From assembly GCA_028565635.1 (NCBI GenBank), contig JAOXYB010031120.1, positions 1 through 14,677 on the forward strand: 14,677 nucleotides of DNA, given 5' to 3'. Under the pieces are notes generated by a model, which was not told where the DNA came from, did no database searches, and saw only the letters and a program-made list of their open reading frames with translations. This stretch comes from Phoronis ovalis (Eukaryota; Phoronida; Phoronidae). How positions within the stretch are numbered: position 1 is the stretch's first letter; every line of letters starts with the position of its first letter. The translations under genes were made by a program, and so were the position numbers. Of this stretch, positions 1 through 10,700 are shown piece after piece.

Positions 1-535
1 CATACGAAAACACTTTAAATAAACTAAAAGATATAAATATGTAAAAAAAACAAGGAAATAAACAGAAAGCCTATACATAATGGACATTGAAGATTGTACA
101 TAAAAAGAAAACGTTTGAGTTTCAGTAGAAAATTATGTGTTGACTTCAACAGAAAATGTAAAACGCATTCCAAATTTATTCAGCAATAATTTTATTTACA
201 ATAACAGACTATTTCAATACCAACAATCTGCCACAGCTGAATTTAAGTTTTTATCTTTCCTCGATTATTAATTCAATGTGAATTTATTCAAGGCTGCTGC
301 ATAGTTGTGTTGGAATTAAAAGTATGCATCATTGTATTTCACATATACCGCAATCATGACGAGATAAGTCATTTAACCGGAAAATGTGCAACCATGTTTT
401 TATTTATGTTATGTTTGATTAGATCCCTCTTCCAAAGTTGAACTGTCTAACATATGTATGATGTCATTAATAGCACTAACTGACACTGGAAAAAATCAGC
501 CTTTTCGTGATGAGTCTTTAAAACTTTCATATTTC
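1..535. other. AT-rich upstream sequence, no confident gene
   Basis: No conserved coding segment or RNA gene was found here. The only item of note is a short hydrophobic open frame starting at the ATG at 394, which ends at a possible phase-1 donor after 436. It is a weaker alternative for the signal-peptide exon. The promoter of the lectin-like receptor may lie here or further left, but no convincing TATA/initiator pair can be assigned by eye. Confidence 0.4.
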
Positions 536-611
536 ATGATTTCTTACCTCTCAATACACATTTTATATCTTATTGTAGCTACGTTTATAGATCCCGACAC
601 AACTAGAACAA
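536..611 (+). CDS. Candidate first exon: signal peptide of the lectin-like receptor
   Basis: Exon 1544-1740 enters in phase 1 and lacks a signal peptide, so a short upstream exon is expected. An ATG at 536 opens a frame beginning MISYLSIHILYLIVATF, a hydrophobic core typical of a secretion signal. The frame reaches a possible donor (ACAA|gtgttt) at 611 in phase 1, which joins correctly to 1544. The donor is weak and the n-region has no basic residue. In-frame ATGs at 457 and 460 would give a longer N-terminus. A rival candidate is the ATG at 394 (MFLFMLCLIRSLFQ, donor after 436, also phase 1). The true exon may also lie outside the window. Confidence 0.3.
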
Positions 612-621
612 GTGTTTGATC

Positions 622-744
622 GTCCTCCTAGTTACACGTATATAACTTAAAGCTAGTGACAACCAATCAGAACTCGTGGATTCAAACTCTTTATGGAGTC
701 ATAGGTGACGATGAAGTACTACGAAGCCGTTAACTAGGAAGGAC
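622..744. mobile_element. Possible short MITE-like element with imperfect terminal inverted repeats
   Basis: GTCCTCCTAGTTA at 622-634 is mirrored by TTAACTAGGAAGGAC at 730-744, whose reverse complement is GTCCTTCCTAGTTAA. This gives about 13 paired bases with one gap, enclosing roughly 95 bases with no coding potential. Size and layout fit a non-autonomous DNA transposon remnant. No clear target-site duplication was seen at the edges, so chance remains possible. Confidence 0.35.
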
Positions 745-1543
745 ATATGGAAACAAATCGGTTTTAGAAGCTAATTATTTCATTGGTTGCTGGAATTTTT
801 AAACTTCAGTTTAGCGGTGTTTCAAATTGATTGGCGGCTTGGGAAACGTGTCCAGTTGTGTCAGAGTCTACAAACGGAGCTAGCGTAGGATATAAAATGT
901 GAAGGTTAAAAAACCATAAAGTATGAAATAGGAATCAGAATAGTTGTGATTAATAGCCTCAGAAGTTTAGGGTGAATTAAAGAGACTTAATTATTGAAGC
1001 TCTCAGTTATTTTTCAGGTACCAAACTATTTCCAATTACAAAAGCAGGTTCCCGCAGCTGTGACTTAAAACCTTTGCGTAAGTCATAATTGAGATAGAAT
1101 TGTGCTATCGAAAACAATCCACAATCAACAATACATGGTTTACTATCGGCAATGCTGAAGGCTTGTAATTACTGAAAATAGTACTGAAGTTGTTATAGCA
1201 GCCTGTTTATTACTAAAACAAATTACGTAGTTTCGAAATTTCGAAATTTTTAATACGCAATATAAGTATTATAGATGTTTGCAAGGCAATGGATCCATTA
1301 TCACTTGCGTATGTACCAAAATGTGCTGTCCAAATATCACAAATCGAAGGGACCTGTCGGGATATTAATAATTAGCGCCCATTTAGCAGATAAATTAAAG
1401 GTAAACCTACTTAGGGACACATTGACCCTAAAATGGGAGACAACGGCCCATTGCACTCACATTTGTTATTAAAGCTTTTTATAAATTTACCACGCTTTAT
1501 TAATTTTGGGCAAAGCTAATTAATCAAACAATTTGAATTGCAG
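745..1543. other. AT-rich non-coding stretch, probably the first intron
   Basis: No recognisable protein homology appears here. An open frame around 1275-1472 has no signal peptide, no domain and composition like its surroundings, and is taken as chance. A 16-base perfect palindrome lies at 1231-1246. The stretch ends in the acceptor ...TTGAATTGCAG before 1544. Confidence 0.45.
1231..1246. repeat. 16-bp perfect palindrome TTTCGAAATTTCGAAA
   Basis: The sequence equals its own reverse complement and contains two TTCGAA sites. It lies about 300 bases upstream of the first confident exon. It may be a chance palindrome in AT-rich DNA or a dimeric protein-binding site; nothing in the sequence decides between these. 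Confidence 0.6.
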
Positions 1544-1740
1544 CTGAACAAAAATCATCAGTCGGTACATATTTTCTCTTGGCTTTTCAAAATTTGGCAC
1601 GATATAAGCAAGAAGATTTCTACAAACTAACTGTGTGTAATCATGAAACGTTTGGTGTCGGAGAAGGAAAAGAATATCGCGTGAATATTAAGTCTGCTCG
1701 TGATAGTCAACGAGTACAACTTGAAGAAGAGTCCTGTATC
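1544..1740 (+). CDS. Exon: start of the IgGFc-binding N-terminal domain
   Basis: The exon encodes residues 1-66 of the model. It opens with SVGTYFLLAFQNLARY, matching the way IgGFc_binding N-terminal domains begin (G-T-x-F/Y-x-x-x-F-x-x-N). A beta-strand-like stretch follows and the exon ends EEESCI. The acceptor is TTGCAG at 1538-1543 and the donor is ATC|gtaagt at 1741; it enters in phase 1 and leaves in phase 0. The frame stays open beyond the donor to a stop near 1845, but the strong gtaagt and the phase match with 2393 favour splicing here. Domain membership is inferred mainly from its position next to the clear domain in the next exon. Confidence 0.7.
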
Positions 1741-4700
1741 GTAAGTACTAACGCTGGTATACAAAGCAAGTGCACTCTAGTGGCTGCTTGGCAATGTGAG
1801 AAATGGTCTAATTCATCGTTTGTAGAACATCTTCTCAACTTTTAGATGAACTAGGGTGACACGTAGTTTGTAGGAATAAAATAGTTCTATGCACTCGAGG
1901 GCCCTTTCAATCCCGACATCCTTTAGTTCTGTATATTCCTGTTTTTTTTTTAAATGCGACTAAAATACTTTAGTACTAAGGTAAACATTAATAACAATAA
2001 TGAAAACAACAGCAAATCATTGTTTATGCATTGAACTATTACTATACGTTACAAATAATAGAATATTTCTTGAAAGCCAAAAAATATCTGGTTTTGTCTC
2101 AGCATGATTTACTAAACTAAGGGTAAAATCGAAAAGTTAATATAAGATTTTAGGTGAGATATTATCATAATGGCACTAATATAATCTGTAAAAACGAAAC
2201 TCTCGTTTTGTATTAAAAATAAAATATACGCGAGTTAGAAAAGTTTTTTTTGAAAGTCGAAACGCTTCAAAGACACACAGTAATGATATAGGCATATTTT
2301 CTAGCAAGTTTAGTATTATTTTAGCAACGCATGCCAATACAGTACAAATGATGTTTTAAATGCACCCATGCACATGCCGATAACTTTTCTAGGAAATTGA
2401 CTTAGATGGTAATGACGGTATAACTAGAGATATGGCAGTAGGATACAGTGGATATAATGATAGATATGTCAACGTTACCTCGTCTGGGCCCATATCTGTC
2501 CATTTGTTTACTTACGCCAAGCAAAAAAAGGACCTAATGAGTTCTGATTATTATGCTACAGCAACAGCAACTATCATACATCCGGTAAACACCTTGGATA
2601 CAACTTATTACGTCATTACTTGGAATCAAGCGCCAACTTTTACAATTTTGATCACAGAAGACGGAACAGATGTAAAAGTCACTGTCCGGGGTAACCCATT
2701 GCAGCTAGAAGGAATTTGGAGAAAGGATGGAGAAACATATCGCAGAAGCCGTTTGCTCAAACGATCTATAATACACTGTTCTCTGACGACAAACGAAACT
2801 TTGGAATGGGATTGGACTGGAACCTTCATTACAGCTTCTAAACCGGTTGCGGTGTTTTCGGGAGGAACGAATGTATATGTGAGGGAAGAAACAGAAACCA
2901 ACTTAGATGACTACACGCCAGATGATATTTATGAACAGTTACCTGGAGTATCAACATGGGGTAAAGTCTTCATTATTGGAACAGCATTTGCGCAATATCG
3001 TCAAAGGGCATCAATGCAAAATTGGGATGCTTTAAAATTTATTTCCTCAAGAAATTTTACGAAAGTCAGCGTAAGGTATGGAGGAAACGACTCAGATGTG
3101 CTCAATTTTACATTGCTCAGAGCTGGAGATAGCAAAACATGGTTCATGCCGAAGTCGACAGATGGTGTTATAGAAAGATATGTGACTATAATCGCTAACT
3201 ACGGAATTCTTGTAGCTCTTTTTACTAAATCCAAACAAAGTGACACTTCCCTTAGTGCAAGTATATCTATAGTCTATCCGTATGAGCAATGGGAAAGGGG
3301 AAACTTTTTAAGAGTTTTTCGTTTCATAGATTTAAAGACAAATCCTTGGAGTAATTTTGATTTTAGATCCAGTGTCTACGTAATAACAGAGAAAAGCGGA
3401 CACACTAATACGTACTCAGTTAGAGGAACTGATATAATACGGGCTCCTTTTACCATTAATTACGGCATACCTTTGTATACTGTTGATAGTCAGTGGGTGG
3501 AGGTGCCTGGAACTGGAAGGAATCTATTCTTACCATATTTGTTACATGGCTATTACTGGACACCAAAACTAGAACGGAGATTTAATATAATTTTTCATGG
3601 TAAACCAGATAAGATATTTTACGTTTATGCGTTTATCGCAACTGGTTCACCAGGCAGTGATGATGCAACAGCGGGAACTACCGTGTCGCCGTTTAAGTTG
3701 AATAAAATCAATAATCTGGTAGGTTTATCAAATGTAATTTATCATCTAGAAATCATAAAATTTGTTATTAGATCAAAGTTAGTTAGAACAAGATTTCGTG
3801 CATATGAAAATAGCCTGTGCCGACCTTAATTTAAAAATGTGTTACAATAGCCGGCATTTAAAGAATGTTGTACACATTTAAATGCTGCCTTTTTGACAGG
3901 ACTGTTACCCCACAGAAATGAAACGAGCTGGAGATAGCATTGATAATGACTGCGATGGTAAAATTGATGAAGAACTTAGAAACTTTAAAGGTAACGACAA
4001 TACTTTTTTTTCTATTTTCACGCGATTAGCAAAACAAGCGGTCCGGAGGTGGGATTCTCGAAGCTTTTGTCTTAAGACTAAAGATCGATAAGTTTCGAGA
4101 AACCCCCGAGTGCCATTTCTAGAGTAATAATAATTATAAATATAGATGTAGTTGATAAGATGTAAGTTGCACGTGCTTATAGCGTTCAGTGTATCAAAAA
4201 TTATTTTTTTAAGATGATGATTTAGATGGATTAACGGATGAAGATATAAACGAGGACTTAAGTAGAAAGGAAGGTAAGTACATTTACCAACTTTGCAAAT
4301 CTACGAAATTTAAGAGCAGAAATCCAACCGAGTTTGAAAAGCTCGATGAAAATGTTATAAAAATAGAATTTAAACTTCGAGATAAGATTGCATGAAACGA
4401 TGTAAATTTCAATTCATGATATACATTATAGTAATATACAATTCTTAACAGATAAAAAATGTGTCATCACAATGAAGGTGAAACACCTGCAAACGTGAGT
4501 TTCAATTCTATTGATATAACTAGCTAAACAAGTGTCTCAAATTTTCAATGTTTTGCTTCAGGTTGAAATCAATAAATTCTTGGTCATTGATACTATGACC
4601 ATTTAAAACCAGGTATTTTTTTTAAATTCAGACATCGTGTTGTAGATGTTTAGGATGATTTGTGCAACGATTCTGATTCCTCAGAGGGTTTTTTTCATAT

Positions 4701-7700
4701 ATTTCTTTGGAAATGAAAACAAGAGAACATTTCATCCCACAAAGTGGTATAGTCACATATGTAATTATTACAGGTTCTAACTTTACAACGCTTTGTTTCA
4801 TGCTTTTTAGCATACGTCCTTCTAGCAATGTTTCATTTTCTTAAAAGGAAATTGAGAAATATATTATTTTTGTTTATACGTTGTTAAATTTATAATGCTT
4901 TTATAGTAATAGTGTTTATAAGAAAACAGAAAACTAGAATTCTCTGATATGGCCGATTTCTCGTCTAAAATTGAACATGCTGTTATCTTTTTAAAAAAGA
5001 TTTAGTGTAATCGTATATTCGCATTCAATTATATCATAAACTTTTAGATATGCTTTGTGATGTACCAAAGAATCTTGCCTGCCTCCCATGTTCAGGAAAA
5101 TGTCGAATTTGTTGCATGCGCTGTTTAAACATACCTAATTTCAACGAAGAAGATTTTAAACAATCTGCGTCCTATAGAATGCCATCTAGTTTGGGTCTCT
5201 ATTATCTGTTTTCTGATAGAGGTTAGTGTTATATATAATGATTAAACATGCGTCGGCAACTAATTATTCATTGGAAAATTCCTCTCTTTTAAGGAATGAA
5301 AAGTGAAAACAATTGCACTTTGGGAATTTAAGAATGTAAGATCTCGCTTTGCGGGTGGCACTTTGAACTTCCTATTAAAACTATTATTCCACAAGACTTC
5401 ATTTTGTTTCGTCTAGGAAACAGATACACTGTTACGTTACTGCCATTTTCAAGTGAATTTTAATTCACTATAATTCGTTTGTCATAACTATCTCGTCTGA
5501 AACTGTATGTCTCAATAAAAGGGACGCCGCGTTTTCATATTTATAGGACATATTTTAGCAATTATATAGTTTTTGTTTATATTCCTGACAAAATTTAAAA
5601 AAGGAGATTTTTAAAGTTACCTTATTGTCTAGCACTAACTTATGATTAAATTTCTGCAAATCATTTATTATATAAAGAATAATTATTATTTTTATTTTTG
5701 ACATCACCCTTTAAGATATTATTGCTGTTTTGAAAATTTGATTCCCGACGATGGAGTTATAATGTACAAAGAAAATGAAGAACGTTTTAATTTAAATGTG
5801 GGCAATATACGTATGTATTGTTGCCTTTATTGGATGCAAGTGTGTTCTGTTTTACATACTTTATAGCTTACGTTAACATTCCTTGTTTGACTATAACCGT
5901 TGTTTTAGGTTGTGAAGACCCAGAATTTCCTGATTGCGTAGATTGTAGTGATTTTCATTGTGGATGTTGTGGTATATCACAGGACGACATTTGTTTATCT
6001 CTGGATGATGATGTGCTCCCAGACGATGACGTACGACCTGTTCTAGCTGAGCCTCCACGAAATCTGGGCTGGTTAGAATGTAGAAACGGTTTGTTGTTAT
6101 ACTGCTAACATTAACTCTCCCTGTATTTATATAATGATAATTTTGCCAATCGCGCAGCAGGTTCCGGTAACGGGCATTTAATTAAACATATTTATGTACT
6201 ACTAATACCATGGTTGGAATCGCTTCAAATTCCACCGTATATTCATATGATGACAATTATGTCAATCGTGCAGCTTCCAGTAACCTCCATTTAAATGTGT
6301 TTATGTAATATTAAGGTTGGAGCCATTTCAAACTGACTTATCAATATGAAAATCATTGTTTTAGATTCTCCATATGGCTGTTCAAGAACTAAAGGTGTGT
6401 ACACGTTTTCAACGTGGCGTCGTACTGTCTCTGGCCGGCTGTGTGCAAACTGGGAAGATACAAGCCTCAATAGCACTGATTATTTTCGTTTTGAGTCTGA
6501 ATTCTCTCAGTTTAAGGTACACATACACCAGAATTACTGTAGGAATCCCACCTTCTCAAGATCAAATGGTGCATGGTGTGTGTACGATGAAAATGGAGAA
6601 GAAAAACAAGAAACATGTGGACTACCAAATTGTGGTGAGTTCAAGAGTACTAAAGGATGCAAATGTTGGTGTTAGTACATGCTTTCGATAAGATTGGCTA
6701 CAGGTTTAAATGTCATGCGGACCAATTTTCTTTAATTGCTGTTTGAACGCTATACTGAATAACTATGTGGTTTTTTTTCTATCTGTAAATTACATACATG
6801 ATATCGATATTTGTAACATGTAAAAATGTGATGTTGATTTATAAACTTTCTTTTGCAGATGAAGGGCAAAAAAACTGTTTAATTAACACATTTTGCTGTT
6901 TAAACATATTCGCGTTTTATTTATTCAAGTTATATTGGTACATGTAACCTGTGATTGTGCTTTGATAAAATGCGTTTACTATTGCGAGTTCTGTGTCTTG
7001 AAGCGCAGATGTTTATAATCTTGCTCTGTGGAAGTCTACCAACCAGTCATCAACTGAAGATGGTGGCAGCTTGCTATCGTACGAAGCAAGTCAGGCAGTT
7101 AATGGAATAATTATAAACCTTGCAAGGTTGGGTGGTAGGCCTGAAAGCACAGGTAGCAGAACTACGCCAGAGGCAACTCCTTGGTGGTATGTGGATTTAA
7201 AGAATATAAAACTGATATATGAGGTCATTCTTTGGCCATGTCAGCAGAGTAGGGGTAAGAATAAAATTATTTAATAACAGAACCACGATTGAGCACTGTG
7301 CTCCGATTGTACTTGTGTACTAACGGTGATTTGCTAGATAAGAGAAGAGCTTTCTTAAAACATGGAGGAAAAGAAAATTATGAAAGTTTGACTCCTATTT
7401 TTATCACTCACGCTGATAAAAAATGTTTCAACCTTTTTTCCACGAAAACGTTAAACATAACATGCGAATTTCAGAGTGATACAGGAGGACTGGATATATC
7501 TCAGTAAATCATGTCTCTAGACGAATCAGGCATTTAACAACTATTAAAAATAACACTTATCTATTGGTTCATTTGGCTTGGCCCTTATCAGTGAAACATG
7601 ATTAGAACTCAATATACACAAAAGTTGTTATTGTTATTGCATATATTATTGTTATTGTTGTTGTTATTGTAGATTTGCCTTTCCATGATAAAGTAATTGA

Positions 7701-10700
7701 GATAAGTAATTTAAGTTATAGATCACCTATTGCTAGTACAACGTTCTGCAATAAAAGCTTCAGAGACTATCAGTGGTTCCTACCTAAATTCTCTTTTCCT
7801 TGTCATCCCCCTGCTATTGGTCGCTACGTATTTATTAGCACCAACAACACTAAAACGGACAATATATTGAACCTTTGTGAAGTAGAAGTTATGGGACGGG
7901 ATTTAAAAACATCAAAGCAAGCACGTAAGTATGTTCTTCAAGTACTGCTATTTTTTAAATCATGAATACTGTATTGTTACGCAATAGTTTAGCACTCCTC
8001 GAGATGTTTAGTTATTAACTTTATAGCTAACAAGTAATGGTCAAATATCTTTGCTATGGTCTCTGATATTTTTATATTGATAATTATCTCTCGTTACTAC
8101 ATTGCTTGTGCTAAATGGTCTACTTTAACCCTCGATCGATCCGTATATACTATTTCTATGCAGCTACAGTGTATTGGCGAGGTTATTAAGTGCTATTATA
8201 TTCTCTATCTCTACCTAACGTTTTTGCATACATATATAAGCATTTATTGTAAATATATACACACGAAAGTGTCCAGAATAGACAGGATGACTTTCAAAAT
8301 GTGATTGTAGGCTATTATTTTTTAACCAAATGGAAACAAAAATCAGACTGTGAGATAGCTTTTTAAATAGCCTTGTTTTATACAAGCCCGTTTCATGTTC
8401 TTGTAGCTGCAGTAAATGACAGGCAATGCCCACAATGTTACAAACGGATTGAAAATAAGTGCTACCGACCCTCAATAACACCTGCTACCTGGTATGCCGC
8501 ACGACAAAGATGTGCTGACGAAGGTAGTATGCTTCTTCAGATTAATGACCTTGAGGAATGGAAAAACTTAAAGAAGGAAATCATAGATCCTTATATGTCC
8601 AGTAAGTAGTTTTAAACCGCATATACTCTAGATAAATGCATATAATCTATCTTAACCCGTATTTCCTTATCGCTTTCTCTTTTCTCTAATATATAGTGAA
8701 ACGTTTCCATATTACTTAATCAATTGTGAATAAAATGTTGATTCATTGTCTTTATTCAAATTTTATGCAGTTTGACTTTTTGTGTGTTGTGCCTTACTAT
8801 CTAAAATTGGAGTTAGTAAAACAAAATAAATCAAATGTAAAAGTACATAGTGATAATAAGTAATAAGCAGATCAAATATGTAAATCACGATAAGGCTATG
8901 TCTTACTACGAGTCACCTGTTGGTCTATCTAAGTTTCATTTACAATGTTTACAATTTCCAAGTTCATGTCATATGTGTCACAGATATAATATCCAGCATT
9001 AAAATTTTAAAAGTTACCCCGATTGTATCGTATACATGTTATGTAGTAGATACTAATCTGCTGTATTATAGGGATCCGAGGGTTACCGAAGACCGAGCGC
9101 ATGTTACATACATTGATGTTTTATACATGTTGACATGCCTTCTTGTAATGTTTTCAACTTAAAGTTATTTTAAATTACCCACACAGACGGTGGAGTCCAA
9201 ATTGTGACTAGCAATTGCGCTAATACCCATGCAGAACTTATAACTTAATAATCTTAACACGTACTATATCCATACAATCGTTGTGCAACGATTTCCTTTA
9301 CAAAATGTGTTATCGTGTATGCAGCAGATGTAATAATAATACTTAATATCTTCATTTCCCCACAGGAACGGACCTTGGTAGTTTCGGATTTTGGATTGGA
9401 GCAACAGATGCAGAAATCGAAGGAACGTTTACATGGATCAACAATTTAACAGAAAGTATGACGGACAGCTCAATGGGAACTTCAGTGAGATATTTAACAA
9501 ATTCAAGTGTTGATTCAGACTTATTTCATACTGGTAAGTTCCGCAGTTCTGAGTTTGTTAATACGTTCTTCAGAAACGGACTGGATCGGTTCTCGTAGGC
9601 TACTTTAATTGAATAAAACTAGCAAAAAATTGGACTTCCTTCTCTTTGGGATGCAGTTATTGAAGCAATACGTGTTAGCATTATTTTTCAGATCCGCAGC
9701 AACCTGATGGTGGTTTAATAGAAAATTGCCTTCTCATCGGTTTTGCTGATACTAACACTTTACTACACGATGAAAACTGCTCAACTGAAACACATTTTAT
9801 ATGTGAAAAGGGTGTTATTGGTACAGGTACGATTTCTGAACCTCGCAATTTTGTAAAATGTACTTTACCTTTAAGCACTTAAAGGAATGGTGATGGTCAC
9901 GCGGGGTATGCAATACTGTTACAGTATTACAGCCGGGATTTTAGTAAATATCACATAATGACGTAATGGTCAATCGTCACATACACTAAAATGGCATCAA
10001 ATGTACAGTGGGTAGTTTTAATGATTTTTTAACTGTTGAATGACGAAGATAAAAGCTTTATGGCGAAGATAAAAGCTTTATTCCAGTATAAGAAAGCCTA
10101 CAGTATTTGAAAAGCTAGCAGTCCAAGCGACACGTCTAGTCAATAAACATGTGCAGCGTGCGTTGGACATCAACTGGTGGAAGACTTCGTTGTGTGCAGG
10201 ATTGTAATTTGTGCCATTCGTTTCTAAATTACGTATGATAATGGATACTTGTAAACATTTTTTCTAGAAAACTTTTCTTTGAGGATCCGTCCAAGAGAAT
10301 GCATCTGGTTTCCGACATGGCCTTGCTATTCGTGTGATAGTCCTCGACCGCAGTGCAAAGCATGCTGTTTACTGTGCGCTTTACATCCACACGGAAACAT
10401 GGACACCACCGAACTCGTAAATGAAACGTTTGACTATGGTAAATTTCTTATACAGATTTTGAAATCGAAATTGAAATATGGAACTAAACATATTCGACTT
10501 ACTTTGCACGTATCACCTGTACTGGTTACCGTTCATATAAAGAAATCAAAATAAAATGATAATTGTTACTGTAAAACAAGTAGTTTTAGCTTGGGAGACA
10601 CCAAAAATGCAAACATTTAATAATTAAAGTGCAGACAAAGAATACATGAGTAAGCTGTCTCATAATTTAGTGGATCTCATTGGGCTTTTTTAGAATTTTG

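Larger units (their letters stand above)
9827..10267 (+). other. Intron with palindrome and short tandem repeat
   Basis: This 441-base intron separates the lectin domain from the second Cys-rich pair. It contains a short palindrome (9912-9928) and a 20-base tandem duplication (10041-10080). The GC-richer patch about 9890-9940 (GCGGGGTATGC...) suggests an old inserted element, but no ends could be fixed. Confidence 0.5.

Noticed and set aside
1275-1472. Open frame of 65 codons on the + strand upstream of the IgGFc exon.
   Set aside because: No signal peptide, no homology and no matching splice phase that improves the gene model. Length is within chance for this region.
3719-3829. Continuation of the IgGFc reading frame beyond 3718 to a stop.
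   Set aside because: The CTG|gtaggt donor and phase-0 join to the NDCDG exon fit the known domain order, and the extra codons show no conserved pattern. An intron-retained short isoform remains possible.
6860-6959. Acceptor-like CTTTTGCAG followed by an open frame with a CC pair (about EGQKNCLINTFCCLN).
   Set aside because: No usable donor in a compatible phase before the TAA, and kringle exon 6365-6634 joins cleanly to 7009 without it.
8056-8304. Hydrophobic open frame between fucolectin and C-type lectin exons.
   Set aside because: AT-rich intronic sequence with aromatic and Ile-rich residues from T-rich codons. It has no conserved motif and would break the phase-1 series.
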